DNA of 64,000 nt, taken from assembly GCF_037645805.1 (NCBI RefSeq), contig NZ_JBBEXE010000003.1, forward strand, positions 62,001 through 126,000. Direction: 5' to 3'. The notes beneath the pieces are model-generated. The model saw only the letters and a program-made list of their open reading frames with translations, was not told the DNA's origin and did no database searches. Position numbers and translations under genes: made by a program. The DNA is from Leptobacterium_A meishanense. GTDB taxonomy: Bacteria > Bacteroidota > Bacteroidia > Flavobacteriales > Flavobacteriaceae. Below, in pieces: positions 8,304-18,800 of this stretch; the first letter of the stretch is position 1, and the number at the start of each line of letters is the position of its first letter.

Positions 8304-9536
8304 ATGGAAAATCTTGCATTGATCGAATCATTCTCAGAGTTTAAAGATGATAAACTCATAGATCGTGTAACGCTAATGGCTATTTTAGAAGACGTTTTTA
8401 GAAATGCGTTGAAAAAAAAGTATGGTTCTGATGATAATTTTGATATTATCATTAACCCTGATAAAGGGGATTTAGAAATATGGAGAAATAGGATCGTAGT
8501 TGCTGATGATGAGGTAGAAGACCCAAACCAGGAAATATCATTGACCGAAGCAAGAAAAATAGAACCTGATTTTGAAGTAGGTGAAGATGTGTCTGAAGAA
8601 GTAAAGCTAAAAGACCTTGGAAGGAGAGCTATACTGGCCCTTCGCCAAAACCTTATTTCAAGAATTCATGAGCATGACAATACCACCATATATAAGAAGT
8701 TCAAAGACATGGTGGGGGAAATTTATACAGCAGAAGTTCACCATGTTCGTCACAAAGCAGTTATTCTTTTGGACGATGAAGGCAATGAGATTATACTTCC
8801 TAAAGAGAAACAAATACCTTCCGATTTCTATAGAAAGGGGGATAATGTAAGAGGAATTATAGAAAGCGTTGAATTGAAGGGGAACAAGCCGATGATCATT
8901 ATGTCCAGGACATCTCCCGATTTTCTGGAAAAACTCTTTGAGCAGGAAATCCCGGAAGTGTTTGACGGTTTGATAACAGTTAAAAAAGTAGTTAGGATAC
9001 CTGGAGAGAAAGCCAAAGTAGCAGTTGATTCATATGATGATAGAATTGACCCTGTTGGAGCTTGTGTAGGGATGAAAGGTTCTCGGATTCATGGAATTGT
9101 ACGGGAATTAGGAAATGAAAATATAGATGTAATAAACTATACCAACAATTTACAACTATTAATTACTAGAGCACTAAGCCCAGCAAAAATTACTTCTGTA
9201 ACTTTAGATGAGGAAAATAAACGTGCTGAGGTAACCCTTAAGCCGGAAGAAGTCTCTAAAGCCATTGGTAAAGGAGGGTATAATATCCGGTTGGCAGGCC
9301 AACTAGCAGGATATGAGATAGATGTATATAGAGAGGGGATTGAAGAAGATGTGGAAATCACTGAATTTTCAGATGAAATAGAAGAATGGATCATTGAAGA
9401 ATTCAAAAAGATAGGTTTAGATACGGCAAGAAGTGTCTTAGACAAAGATGTTGATTATCTGGTAAAAGCAACAGATTTAGAACAAGAGACAATAGTAGAA
9501 GTATTAAAAGTTCTCAAAGAAGAGTTTGAAAACTAA
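8304..9536 (+). CDS. nusA: Transcription termination/antitermination factor NusA
   Basis: A 410-residue NusA with an N-terminal RNA polymerase-binding domain (about 1-130), an S1 domain (about 135-200) and KH domains. Visible are RIPGEKAKVAV, the DPVGACVGMKGSRI signature near residue 250, and the second KH loop VSKAIGKGGYNIRLAG near 315. A short helical C-terminus follows, without the long acidic repeats of E. coli NusA. NusA modulates pausing, termination and antitermination. It sits between rimP and infB as in most bacteria. Confidence 0.96.
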   Translation: MENLALIESFSEFKDDKLIDRVTLMAILEDVFRNALKKKYGSDDNFDIIINPDKGDLEIWRNRIVVADDEVEDPNQEISLTEARKIEPDFEVGEDVSEEVKLKDLGRRAILALRQNLISRIHEHDNTTIYKKFKDMVGEIYTAEVHHVRHKAVILLDDEGNEIILPKEKQIPSDFYRKGDNVRGIIESVELKGNKPMIIMSRTSPDFLEKLFEQEIPEVFDGLITVKKVVRIPGEKAKVAVDSYDDRIDPVGACVGMKGSRIHGIVRELGNENIDVINYTNNLQLLITRALSPAKITSVTLDEENKRAEVTLKPEEVSKAIGKGGYNIRLAGQLAGYEIDVYREGIEEDVEITEFSDEIEEWIIEEFKKIGLDTARSVLDKDVDYLVKATDLEQETIVEVLKVLKEEFEN

Positions 9537-9574
9537 AAAATATAAATAGTATATTATACTGAGAGATAATAATT

Positions 9575-12196
9575 ATGGCTGGAAACGCAACTATGAGGTT
9601 AAATAGAGTGTTAAGAGAATTAAACATTTCTCTGGATCGCGCTGTAGAACATCTTGCTTCTAAAGAAATAGAAATAGAAGCAAGGCCTACAACGAAGATC
9701 ACAGAAGAAGTGTATCAAATTCTTTTGGATGAGTTTCAGACAGACATGAGCAAAAAAGTGGCCTCTAAAGAAGTAGGGGAAGAAAAAAGAAAAGAAAAAG
9801 AAGCTATACGCCAAGAACTTGAAAAAGAACTTGAAGAAAAACGATCTCAGAAAGAAGAAATTGTAAAAGCTAAAGGTATTGTTTCAGGCCCAAAAACAAT
9901 AGGGAAAATTGATCTGGAACCAAAAGAAGAAAAGCCTGAAGAAGCATCGCCGGAAGAAACGGTTGAGCCTGCTGAAATAAAAGAAGATCCTAAAAAACAA
10001 TCTGTTATTGTTGATGATGAAAGTGTTGAATCTGAAAAGATAGATACAAAATATCAAAAACTCAGCGGCCCTAAAATGACAGGGGAAAAGATAGACCTTA
10101 CACAATTTAATAAACCTAAAAAGAAAAAAGAAGAACCAAAAGAAACCAAAAAAACTCCTTCTGGAGATAGAAAACGTAGAAGAAGAAGGATTAGCAAAGA
10201 ATCATCAAGACCGTCTAACGGATTATCAGGGAAAAGCGGATTTAACAAAAAAGGAGGACGAAAAGAGAGTGGAGTAGCTAGAGTAGAACCCACAGAGGAA
10301 GAAGTACAAAAACAAGTAAGAGAAACACTTGAAAAACTTCAAGGGAAAACAAGCAAATCTAAAGGAGCAAAATACCGCAAAGAAAAAAGAGATTCACGAC
10401 GTCAAAAATCAGAAGACGAACTTGCACAACAAGAGCTAGATAGTAAAATATTAAAGGTTACAGAATTTGTTACTGTGGCCGAAGTAGCCACTATGATGGG
10501 AGTTCCAACTACACAAGTTATCTCCGCATGCATGGCATTGGGAATTATGGTGACAATGAATCAACGGTTAGATGCAGAAACACTTTCCATTGTAGCAGAA
10601 GAATTTGGTTATGAAGTAGAATTTGTGACAGCTGACATCGAGGAAGCAATACAAGAAGAAGAAGACAAACCAGAAGATCTTCAGGCTAGAGCACCTATTG
10701 TAACTGTAATGGGACATGTAGACCATGGAAAAACATCATTGTTAGATTACATAAGAGAAGAAAACGTAATCGCCGGGGAGAGTGGAGGAATCACACAGCA
10801 CATTGGGGCGTATGGAGTAACCCTAGATGATGGGCAGAAAATCACCTTCTTAGATACACCGGGACACGAAGCGTTTACAGCAATGAGAGCTCGAGGAGCT
10901 CAGGTAACAGACCTTGCTATTATTGTAATTGCAGCTGATGATGACGTTATGCCACAAACCAAGGAAGCAATAAGCCATGCGCAAGCAGCAGGGGTACCTA
11001 TTGTTTTTGCAATCAATAAAGTGGATAAGCCCACGGCAAACCCTGATAAAATAAAAGAAAGCCTAGCCAATATGAACCTGTTGGTAGAAGATTGGGGAGG
11101 AAAAATCCAATCACAAGATATATCTGCCAAGACAGGTGAGGGAGTAAAAGAACTCTTGGAAAAAGTGTTGTTGGAAGCTGAGATATTAGAATTAAAAGCA
11201 AACCCAAATAAAGCAGCTTCAGGAACAGTTGTAGAGGCATTTTTAGACAAAGGAAGAGGATATATTGCTACAATATTGGTACAGACAGGTACCCTTCGTA
11301 TAGGAGATTATGTTTTAGCGGGTAAAAATAGCGGGAAAGTAAAAGCGATGCATGACGAGAGAGGAAAATCTATCAAAGTAGCAGGACCATCTACCCCTAT
11401 TTCTATTTTAGGTTTAGACGGAGCTCCACAAGCAGGAGATAAGTTCCATGTATTTGAAGATGAAAAAGAAGCCAAGCAAATAGCTACCAAGCGTACTCAA
11501 TTACAGCGAGAACAATCGGTGAGAACGCAACGCCACATTACATTAGATGAGATAGGGAGACGTATAGCACTTGGAGAGTTTAAAGAATTGAACATTATCC
11601 TAAAAGGAGACGTGGATGGTTCTGTAGAAGCATTGACGGATTCTTTCCAAAAACTTTCCACAGAAGAAATACAAATTAATATCATTCACAAAGCAGTTGG
11701 CCCGATAACTGAATCTGACGTATTATTAGCCTCTGCTTCCGATGCGATCATTATAGGGTTTAACGTTCGGCCTATGGGGAATGCCCGTTCATTAGCAGAC
11801 AAAGAAGAAATAGATATCAGGACTTATTCTATTATCTATGATGCTATTAATGACCTTAAAGATGCTATGGAAGGAATGCTATCTCCTGAAATGAAAGAAG
11901 AAGTGACCGGTACGGCAGAGATCAGAGAAACCTTTAAGATATCCAAAATAGGTACTATTGCTGGATGTATGGTAACTGACGGTAAAATATTCAGAAACTC
12001 AAATATCCGGTTAATACGTGATGGCGTTGTTATATTTACAGGAGAATTAACATCATTAAAGCGTTTTAAAGATGATGTAAAAGAAGTCTCTAAAGGGTAC
12101 GACTGTGGTATGCAATTGAAGAACTATAATGATATTAAAGAAGGAGATATATTAGAAGCATTCCAGGAAGTAGCTGTAAAGAAAAAACTAAAATAA
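9575..12196 (+). CDS. infB: Translation initiation factor IF-2
   Basis: An 873-residue IF-2. The N-terminal helical domain (RLNRVLRELNIS) is followed by a long charged, lysine/glutamate-rich linker to about residue 290, an IF2 N2 subdomain, and the GTPase with G1 GHVDHGKT (about 380), G3 DTPGHEAF and G4 NKVDKP. The EF-Tu-like domain 2 and C-terminal domains for fMet-tRNA binding follow. It positions initiator tRNA on the ribosome. ATG 9575 was taken; a start at ATG 9593 (MRLNRVL) is also possible. It is the last gene of the operon, closed by the terminator at 12267. Confidence 0.96.
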   Translation: MAGNATMRLNRVLRELNISLDRAVEHLASKEIEIEARPTTKITEEVYQILLDEFQTDMSKKVASKEVGEEKRKEKEAIRQELEKELEEKRSQKEEIVKAKGIVSGPKTIGKIDLEPKEEKPEEASPEETVEPAEIKEDPKKQSVIVDDESVESEKIDTKYQKLSGPKMTGEKIDLTQFNKPKKKKEEPKETKKTPSGDRKRRRRRISKESSRPSNGLSGKSGFNKKGGRKESGVARVEPTEEEVQKQVRETLEKLQGKTSKSKGAKYRKEKRDSRRQKSEDELAQQELDSKILKVTEFVTVAEVATMMGVPTTQVISACMALGIMVTMNQRLDAETLSIVAEEFGYEVEFVTADIEEAIQEEEDKPEDLQARAPIVTVMGHVDHGKTSLLDYIREENVIAGESGGITQHIGAYGVTLDDGQKITFLDTPGHEAFTAMRARGAQVTDLAIIVIAADDDVMPQTKEAISHAQAAGVPIVFAINKVDKPTANPDKIKESLANMNLLVEDWGGKIQSQDISAKTGEGVKELLEKVLLEAEILELKANPNKAASGTVVEAFLDKGRGYIATILVQTGTLRIGDYVLAGKNSGKVKAMHDERGKSIKVAGPSTPISILGLDGAPQAGDKFHVFEDEKEAKQIATKRTQLQREQSVRTQRHITLDEIGRRIALGEFKELNIILKGDVDGSVEALTDSFQKLSTEEIQINIIHKAVGPITESDVLLASASDAIIIGFNVRPMGNARSLADKEEIDIRTYSIIYDAINDLKDAMEGMLSPEMKEEVTGTAEIRETFKISKIGTIAGCMVTDGKIFRNSNIRLIRDGVVIFTGELTSLKRFKDDVKEVSKGYDCGMQLKNYNDIKEGDILEAFQEVAVKKKLK

Positions 12197-12266
12197 TTAT
12201 AATTCTTGTTATATACCTGCCTTGTTTTTTGACTTTGTAGGGTATAAATTAGTTGATATAAATAGG

Positions 12267-12300
12267 AATCTCAATAGCTTTTTAGCTATTGAGATTTTAT
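12267..12300 (+). terminator. Terminator of the rimP-nusA-infB operon
   Basis: A 13-bp stem (12267-12279 with 12284-12296) around TTTT, with arms AATCTCAATAGCT and AGCTATTGAGATT, followed by TTAT. Confidence 0.88.
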
Positions 12301-12551
12301 ATTTTAAAAGAACGCTCCATTTATAACTTGAAGTTCATAACAATTATTAGCATATATTTAAAATAAACAAGTAAAAAATATAAGGATAAAATATAATATT
12401 ACGTAATAAACGTATAAAATATAATCTTTTTAAGTAAAAAATATTTTCTTATTATTTAAGTTTTTAGATGTAAAAAAGTAAGTTTAATTCTACGTATCAG
12501 AAATAATTTAGTTATATTGCCAGTAGTTAAACTTAAAAACAATCTATTATT
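12301..12551. other. AT-rich intergenic region without a gene
   Basis: About 250 bp of very AT-rich sequence. The only promoter-like element seen is TATATTGC near 12513-12520, an imperfect TAnnTTTG match about 30 bp before the tail-collar gene. No RNA gene or open frame was recognised. Confidence 0.5.
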
Positions 12552-13139
12552 ATGAAAATCAAGTCAATTATTCTAATTGTTATGCTAATTACTTTTAGCG
12601 GCACCTTTAATGTTTCAGCCCAAGATCAATATATTGGGGAAATAAGAATGTTTGCAGGGAATTTTGCTCCCAGGAATTGGGCTTTTTGTGATGGGCGTTT
12701 ATTGCCGATATCTCAGTATCAGGCATTATATTCATTATTGGGGAATACATACGGAGGAGACGGAAGGACTACTTTTGCTTTGCCAGATTTAAGAGGAAGA
12801 GCACCGATGGCTCCGGGCAGGGGCCCTGGATTGTCAAACAGAATTTTAGGCGAAAAAGGTGGTACAGAGACAAATACTTTATCTACGCTTCAGATGCCAC
12901 CCCATTCACATAACGTAAATGCTGTTTCTTCTGATGGAAGTGAATCTGTTCCTACTAATAACTTATTGGCAGGCAGTGGGGCTCTAGATAGAGAATATTC
13001 AAATGCAAATCCGGATACCACTATGAAATCCAATATGATTTCAACTTCAGGAGGAGGACAGCCGGTAAACAATATGCAACCTTATTCTGTAGTTAATTTC
13101 ATTATTGCATTAGACGGAATATATCCGCCTAGAAATTAA
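12552..13139 (+). CDS. Secreted phage tail-collar-domain protein
   Basis: A 195-residue protein with a signal peptide (about 1-23, cleaved after VSAQ) followed by a tail-collar domain of the microcystin-dependent-protein/TcpP type. Conserved blocks are GEIRMFAGNFAPRNWAFCDG, YQALYSLLGNTYGGDGRTTF, LPDLRGRAPM and the C-terminal NMQPYSVVNFIIAL. In phages this fold sits in receptor-binding tail fibres; the bacterial versions have no settled function. The conserved domain order is intact, so this is not prophage debris, and no other phage gene is nearby. It lies 7 bp upstream of the T9SS cargo gene and is presumably co-expressed with it. Confidence 0.85.
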   Translation: MKIKSIILIVMLITFSGTFNVSAQDQYIGEIRMFAGNFAPRNWAFCDGRLLPISQYQALYSLLGNTYGGDGRTTFALPDLRGRAPMAPGRGPGLSNRILGEKGGTETNTLSTLQMPPHSHNVNAVSSDGSESVPTNNLLAGSGALDREYSNANPDTTMKSNMISTSGGGQPVNNMQPYSVVNFIIALDGIYPPRN

Positions 13140-13146
13140 TGCATAG

Positions 13147-13845
13147 ATGAGAAAAATTATATTCTTTTCTGTGTTATTGTTATTGATAATGCCATTTACA
13201 ATAGCACAAACAATAACCTTTAACGGTTGTAATGCATTATTTGAAAACCAAAACTATTTGTTTAATATGGTCACAACTGATGCAACCGGACGGAATGTAT
13301 ATGAAACAACCCCTATAAGTGGAGATCAAGGGTGTGGGGGACTTGGGGTCTGTGAGTTTAGAATTGCATGGAATGATTTGAATAGTCAATGGGAATTTCT
13401 AGCTGACAGTGGGAGCGGGGATTTTAGTTCACCATTTCTTATATATGCAAATACAGCAGCATCTACCCCTAACCCCCCAAGTTTAAATCTTGGGATATGG
13501 TCTGAAAACACAGCTGTAACAGCAGGAGGTTGTGGAGGAGATTTAACGAATGCAAATTCAACGCTTACCGGAGAGGTTCAGGATACTACATTAGGTATTT
13601 CAGAGATTTTAGCTTCCTATGGAGTTCAAATATATCCGAACCCTGTTTCTGACATACTATATATCTCTGACAAAGAGAATGCTATATCAGAAGTTCAATT
13701 ATATGGGAGTGAAGGAAAAAAGATTGAACATATAGAAATATCAGGCAAGAAAGACATTAATCTTGAGGGTCTGTCTCCAGGCATGTATTTTATTAAAATA
13801 AATTTTAAAGATAAAGTAGTGACCCAAAAACTATTAAAAGAATAA
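13147..13845 (+). CDS. Secreted protein with type IX C-terminal sorting domain
   Basis: A 232-residue protein with a signal peptide (about 1-20), a roughly 125-residue middle region without a recognised domain (cysteines in the QGCGGLGVCEF and TAGGCGGDL segments), and a type A T9SS sorting domain of about 75 residues. That domain begins at VQIYPNPVSDILYI and ends in GMYFIKINFKDKVVTQKL. The protein should be exported by Sec, then carried across the outer membrane by the SprA translocon encoded at 37.4 kb. The function of the passenger is unknown. Confidence 0.87.
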   Translation: MRKIIFFSVLLLLIMPFTIAQTITFNGCNALFENQNYLFNMVTTDATGRNVYETTPISGDQGCGGLGVCEFRIAWNDLNSQWEFLADSGSGDFSSPFLIYANTAASTPNPPSLNLGIWSENTAVTAGGCGGDLTNANSTLTGEVQDTTLGISEILASYGVQIYPNPVSDILYISDKENAISEVQLYGSEGKKIEHIEISGKKDINLEGLSPGMYFIKINFKDKVVTQKLLKE

Positions 13846-13868
13846 CTAATTACAAATTTTAAAATCAA

Positions 13869-13904
13869 ATGTCTGTCTCTGGAATATCCATGGCAGACAT
13901 TTTT
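13869..13904. terminator. Terminator between convergent genes
   Basis: ATGTCTG (13869-13875) pairs with CAGACAT (13894-13900) and is followed by TTTT. The loop can form a small internal TGG/CCA pairing. Confidence 0.7.
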
Positions 13905-13915
13905 ATTTAAATACT

Positions 13916-14299
13916 TTAGGGGATTAAGATAAAAGCATTAGGGTATTTTTTTTTAACCTCTATAAGCTGTCGATCTGCCTCAATGCGAGTACGAAATTTT
14001 CCTATACGTACTTTATAATTAGGTGTTTCAAAAGAAATATCACAAGACCATCCCAAAAATTGATTCCGAAAATCAGATTGTGCTTTTTTAGCACCCTCTA
14101 AATTGCCATTGTATATTTGAATTCGGAATATCTTTTCAATAGGCTCTGTACGGTTTATTTCTTTTTTTATAGCAATTAGCTTATCAAGCCTTGGGTCACC
14201 TTCAATAGTTATAGTACCTTCTTGCGAAAAAGCCAAAGGAGCTGTAAATATCATAAACAATAACAATTTGACAGTATGTCTTGTACCTAATAATTTCAT
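13916..14299 (-). CDS. Secreted SPOR-like domain protein
   Basis: A 127-residue protein with a signal peptide (hydrophobic LLLFMIFTAPLAFSQ, cleavage after FSQ). The C-terminal half has SPOR-like features: FRIQIYNGN for the first strand, then a helix, NYKVRIGKFRTRIEADRQL and a final strand. SPOR domains bind septal peptidoglycan stripped of stem peptides. The start is ATG 14299; an in-frame GTG at 14320 lies before the signal peptide and is less likely. The gene is divergent from actA. Confidence 0.75.
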   Translation of the reverse strand: MKLLGTRHTVKLLLFMIFTAPLAFSQEGTITIEGDPRLDKLIAIKKEINRTEPIEKIFRIQIYNGNLEGAKKAQSDFRNQFLGWSCDISFETPNYKVRIGKFRTRIEADRQLIEVKKKYPNAFILIP

Positions 14300-14424
14300 A
14301 GAATAAATATTAACAATCACAAAAATAGCGCATTGAAACGATATGTTATTAAAAACATTATTTAGAATTGTTATAAATTATAAATTAACACTTCACTAAC
14401 ATTTTACAAATCGAGTCTATATTG

Positions 14425-14432
14425 TATTTTTG
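14425..14432 (+). promoter_or_regulatory. Putative -7 element for the act-cox operon
   Basis: TATTTTTG matches TAnnTTTG and lies 89 bp before the actA ATG at 14521, leaving a leader of roughly 80 bases. A purine-rich AAAGGAGGT occurs at 14498-14506, too far from the ATG for a normal ribosome-binding site. Confidence 0.55.
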
Positions 14433-14520
14433 TGCTCGAATTTTATGGAAACGGTATAAAATAATGATAGTATATGTTGAAAATACCGTGCCAAACAAAG
14501 GAGGTAATACATATTTTAAT

Positions 14521-15819
14521 ATGAAAAAGGTGATACACCGCAATTCAGCTTCAAGAATTCTTATCATAAGTATAGCAGTTCTGCTAACATTTTCAACCAG
14601 TCTTTTCTCGCAAGAAGAACAACCACAAACAGGACCAGACCCTGTAAAAGGGAAGGCATTATTTAATTCAAATTGTGCTGCTTGCCATAGGTTAGATAGA
14701 AAAATGACAGGCCCTGCATTAGCTGGAGTTGGTGAAAAATATGATAGAGAATGGCTTTATGCATGGATTAAAAACAGTGCTGCACTTATAAAATCTGGAG
14801 ATGCTGATGCTGTAGCCATATGGGAAGAGTACAACAAAACTGCTATGAATGCTTTTCCGCAGTTATCCAATGAAGATATAGATAATATATTAGCATATAC
14901 AGATGCACCACCTCCTATACCTGTTGGTACAGGTACAATAGTAAGCACACAATCTGTGGCAGAAGGCTCAGGAATTTCCAATGAAGTAATATTAGGAGCA
15001 TTAGCTTTGGTTTTTGGAATGTTAGTGGTAATGCTTTTCTTAGTAAACAAAACATTACGCCGGATTGCTGAAGCTAATGGTGTTCAAGTAGTATCAGAAG
15101 AAGCCGAAAAACGTTTACCATTATGGAAAGCATTTGCTAAAAACCAGTTTTTAGTATTGGTGTCAGTGGTGTTTCTAATGTTGGTAGGGGCATATTATGT
15201 ATACGGATATTTTATGCAAATAGGAGTTGACCAAGGTTATATGCCGGTTCAACCCATACATTATTCACATAAAATACATGCCGGAGATAATGAAATAGAT
15301 TGTAAATATTGCCATTCCTCTGCTAGAGTCTCAAAACATTCGGGAATTCCTTCCCTGAATGTTTGTATGAATTGCCACAAGAGCATTCAGGAAGTAGCAG
15401 AGACAACAGCTACTGAAGAATATTCTAAAGAGTTTTATGACGGAGAAATACAAAAACTATATGATGCTGTAGGCTGGGATGTTGAAAATCAACAATATAC
15501 AGGTAAAACAAAACCGGTAAAATGGGTGCGTATTCACAACCTGCCTGATTTTGCATATTTCAATCACTCACAACACGTTACAGTAGCAGGAGTGGAATGT
15601 CAAAAATGTCATGGTCCGGTAGAAGAAATGGAAGTAATGTACCAGTATTCACCCTTAACAATGGGATGGTGTATTAATTGTCACCGTGAGACAAACATAA
15701 AGGTAGAGGACAATGAGTACTATTCGAAAATCCACGAAGAATTGTCCAAAAAATATGGTGTAGAAAAGCTTACTGCCGCTCAAATGGGAGGATTAGAATG
15801 TGGTAAGTGTCATTATTAA
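14521..15819 (+). CDS. actA: Alternative complex III subunit ActA, six-heme cytochrome c
   Basis: A 432-residue cytochrome. A signal/anchor segment (1-30) is followed by a class I cytochrome c domain with CAACH at 52-56, two membrane helices (about 160-185 and 210-235) and a multiheme domain with CXXCH at 261, 282, 360, 384 and 427. ActA accepts electrons from the ActB side of the complex and passes them to the oxidase. The five downstream motifs match the pentaheme ActA; the N-terminal heme domain is an additional module and may serve as tethered donor to the aa3 oxidase. The start is ATG 14521, because the frame extends upstream without conserved sequence. First gene of the act-cox operon. 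Confidence 0.93.
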   Translation: MKKVIHRNSASRILIISIAVLLTFSTSLFSQEEQPQTGPDPVKGKALFNSNCAACHRLDRKMTGPALAGVGEKYDREWLYAWIKNSAALIKSGDADAVAIWEEYNKTAMNAFPQLSNEDIDNILAYTDAPPPIPVGTGTIVSTQSVAEGSGISNEVILGALALVFGMLVVMLFLVNKTLRRIAEANGVQVVSEEAEKRLPLWKAFAKNQFLVLVSVVFLMLVGAYYVYGYFMQIGVDQGYMPVQPIHYSHKIHAGDNEIDCKYCHSSARVSKHSGIPSLNVCMNCHKSIQEVAETTATEEYSKEFYDGEIQKLYDAVGWDVENQQYTGKTKPVKWVRIHNLPDFAYFNHSQHVTVAGVECQKCHGPVEEMEVMYQYSPLTMGWCINCHRETNIKVEDNEYYSKIHEELSKKYGVEKLTAAQMGGLECGKCHY

Positions 15820-15836
15820 AATAAAGAATAAAAAAA

Positions 15837-15866
15837 TTGAAAGATAAAAATCGTTACATCTTTCAA
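15837..15866 (+). other. Hairpin between actA and actB
   Basis: TTGAAAGAT (15837-15845) pairs with ATCTTTCAA (15858-15866) across a 12-base loop. No T-run follows, so it is more likely an mRNA stability or processing element than a terminator. Confidence 0.5.
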
Positions 15867-15887
15867 TCACTATAAATAGAAAATTAA

Positions 15888-18800
15888 ATGGCATCAAACA
15901 AAAAATACTGGAAAAGTGTTGAGGAGCTAAATCCTGAAAGCTCCGTTATGCAAACACTCAGACAGAATGAGTTTGTTGAAGAAATTCCGGTAGACGATTT
16001 TCTTGGAGATAAAGAAAACCTAGAAGCTTCTTCTACCACTCGTAGAGACTTTCTTAAATACGTAGGCTTTAGTACAGCAGCTGCATCGTTGGCAGCTTGC
16101 GAAGGTCCGGTAATAAAATCCATACCCTATGTAGTGCAACCGGAGCAGATCCGCCCGGGAGTAGCAGATTATTATGCCACTACCATTGCGGACGGATATG
16201 ATTTTGCGAGTATTCTTGTGAAAACAAGAGAAGGCCGACCTATAAAAATAGAAAATAATGCTGAGGCAACAGTAAAAGGAATTGCCAATGCGAGAGTACA
16301 AGCATCTGTTCTGTCTTTGTACGACAGCTTAAGGGTACAAGGTCCTAAAGTAAATGGAGAGAATATCTCATGGAATGATTTAGACGCGAGTGTTGTAAGC
16401 CGGTTAAATGGTTTAAAGGATTCTGGAAAGCAAATAGTGTTGTTTACACAGACATTTTCCAGTCCTTCCACCTCAAAATTGATAAATGAATTCAAAGAAA
16501 AGTTTGGCAACGTAAAACATGTTCAATATGATGCTATTGCTGAAGATGCAGCGCTGGAAGCTTTTTATTTAAAATATGGAACAAGGGCTCTACCCGACTA
16601 TGATTTCTCAAAAGCAGAAGTAATTGTATCTATTGGGGCAGACTTTTTAGGTGACTGGCAAGGGGGAGGTTATGATGCAGAGTATGCAAAAGGACGTATG
16701 CCACATCATGGAAAAATGTCGAAGCATATTCAGTTTGAAGCAAACATGACATTGTCTGGAGCCAATGCCGACAAACGAATTCCATTAACTCCCTCACAAC
16801 AAAAAGTAGCTTTAGCTAAATTATACGGACACCTTAATGGTATAGCAGTCTCAGGAACTCTTCCTGAAGCTGCCGAAGCTGCCGTAAAAACTGCAGCAAG
16901 CCAATTAAAGAAAGCAGGCAACAAAGGAGTGGTAGTAACTGGAATCCAGAATTTGGATGCACAAATGCTTGTATTGGAAATGAATGAAAGCTGGGGAAGC
17001 ATAGCATTTGACACAAAAGCTCCGAGATTGATCCGTCAAGGAAACACCAAAGAGGTTGATGCGCTTATAGCTGATATGAAAGCAGGAAACGTGGGTGCAT
17101 TGATCATGAGTGGTGTCAATCCTGCATATACGCTCCCAAATGCAACGGAGTTTATAGAAAATCTAAGCAAAGTAGCTCTTTCTGTTACATTTTCTATGAA
17201 AGAGGATGAAACATCAACAACTACACAATACATAGCAGCAGCACCTCATTACCTGGAGTCTTGGGGCGATGTGGAAATCAAGAAAGGACACTATAGTTTG
17301 ACGCAACCTGCGATTCGCCCATTGTTTGATACACGGCAATTTCAAGATGCATTGTTGAAGTGGATAGGGAGTGATAAAACATATTACGATTATATAAAAG
17401 AAACTTGGACAACAGCTGTACTAGGAGAAACCAAATGGAACAAAGCATTGCATGATGGTGTGTTTATTGCGGCAATGCCTGAAGTTCAAACAACAGAAGA
17501 AGATACAGAGACTAGTACCTTTTCAATAAGCTCTGCTTTGAGCAGCCTTAGCCGTGCAACGGCCAGTGGAATAGAACTTGTTCTATATTCAAAGACAGGC
17601 ATGGGAGATGGCCAGCAAGCTAACAACCCATGGTTGCAAGAATTCCCCGATCCGATTACACGGGTATCTTGGGACAACTATTTAACAATTTCAAAAGCAG
17701 ATGCAGATGAATTAGGACTTAAGAACTGGAATGTTGCTAATGGAGCCCTTAATGGTGACCGTGTTGAATTAACAGTAAACAATATCCCTATTACAATTCC
17801 TGTTCTTATTCAACCCGGTCAGGCCAAAGGTTCTGTTGGTTTAGCTTTAGGGTATGGTAGAAAGAAAGGGATGAAAACAGAAATGATGACAGGTAAAAAT
17901 GCCTATCATTTCTATAAAGACTTTAATAATGTTCAATCTGAAGTACAATTAAAGAAAATTTCAGGAGCACATGAATTTGCATGTGTGCAGCTCCAGAACA
18001 CCTTAATGGGGCGTGGGGACATTATAAAAGAAACCACTCTTGAAATATTCAATACTAAAGATGCACATGAGTGGAATCCTATACCTGAAGTATCATTGAA
18101 CCATGAAGAGGTGCCAGCTACATCTGTAGATTTATGGGATAAATTTGACCGTTCTATAGGGCATCACTTCAATTTATCGATCGACCTGAATGCCTGTACC
18201 GGATGTGGTGCTTGTGTCATCGCATGTCACGCAGAAAATAATGTTCCCGTTGTTGGAAAAGCTGAAGTGAGAAAATCACGGGATATGCACTGGTTGCGTA
18301 TAGACAGGTATTACTCTTCCGAAGACAGCTTTGCAAAAGATAATGAAACTAAGGATGGTATATCAGGATTGGGTGATTCCTTAACCACGTTCAATGAGAT
18401 GGAAAATGCTGCAGCGAACCCTCAAGTAGCATTCCAACCGGTAATGTGCCAACACTGTAACCATGCTCCGTGTGAGACTGTTTGTCCGGTGGCAGCTACA
18501 TCGCATAGTCGGCAAGGACAGAACCATATGGCATATAACCGTTGTGTAGGAACACGCTATTGTGCTAACAACTGTCCATATAAAGTACGTCGTTTCAACT
18601 GGTTCTTATACAATAACAATGATGAGTTTGATTACCACATGAACGATGACCTTGGTAAAATGGTTATAAACCCTGATGTGAATGTACGTTCTCGCGGTGT
18701 CATGGAAAAATGTTCCATGTGTATCCAAAAAACACAAAAAACCATTCTTGATGCAAAACGAGAAGGAAGGACTATCAAAGACGGAGAATTTCAGACAGCA

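Noticed and set aside
9137..9445. Minus-strand open frames across nusA and infB (also 10900-11250)
   Set aside because: They mirror the coding frame of strongly conserved genes and have serine/leucine-rich shadow composition.
12552..13139. Prophage remnant
   Set aside because: Only the tail-collar fold is phage-like. The gene has a signal peptide and no phage neighbours.
14422..14520. Upstream extension of actA by 33 codons
   Set aside because: The extension overlaps the promoter-like element and lacks signal-peptide character, whereas ATG 14521 opens a good signal sequence.
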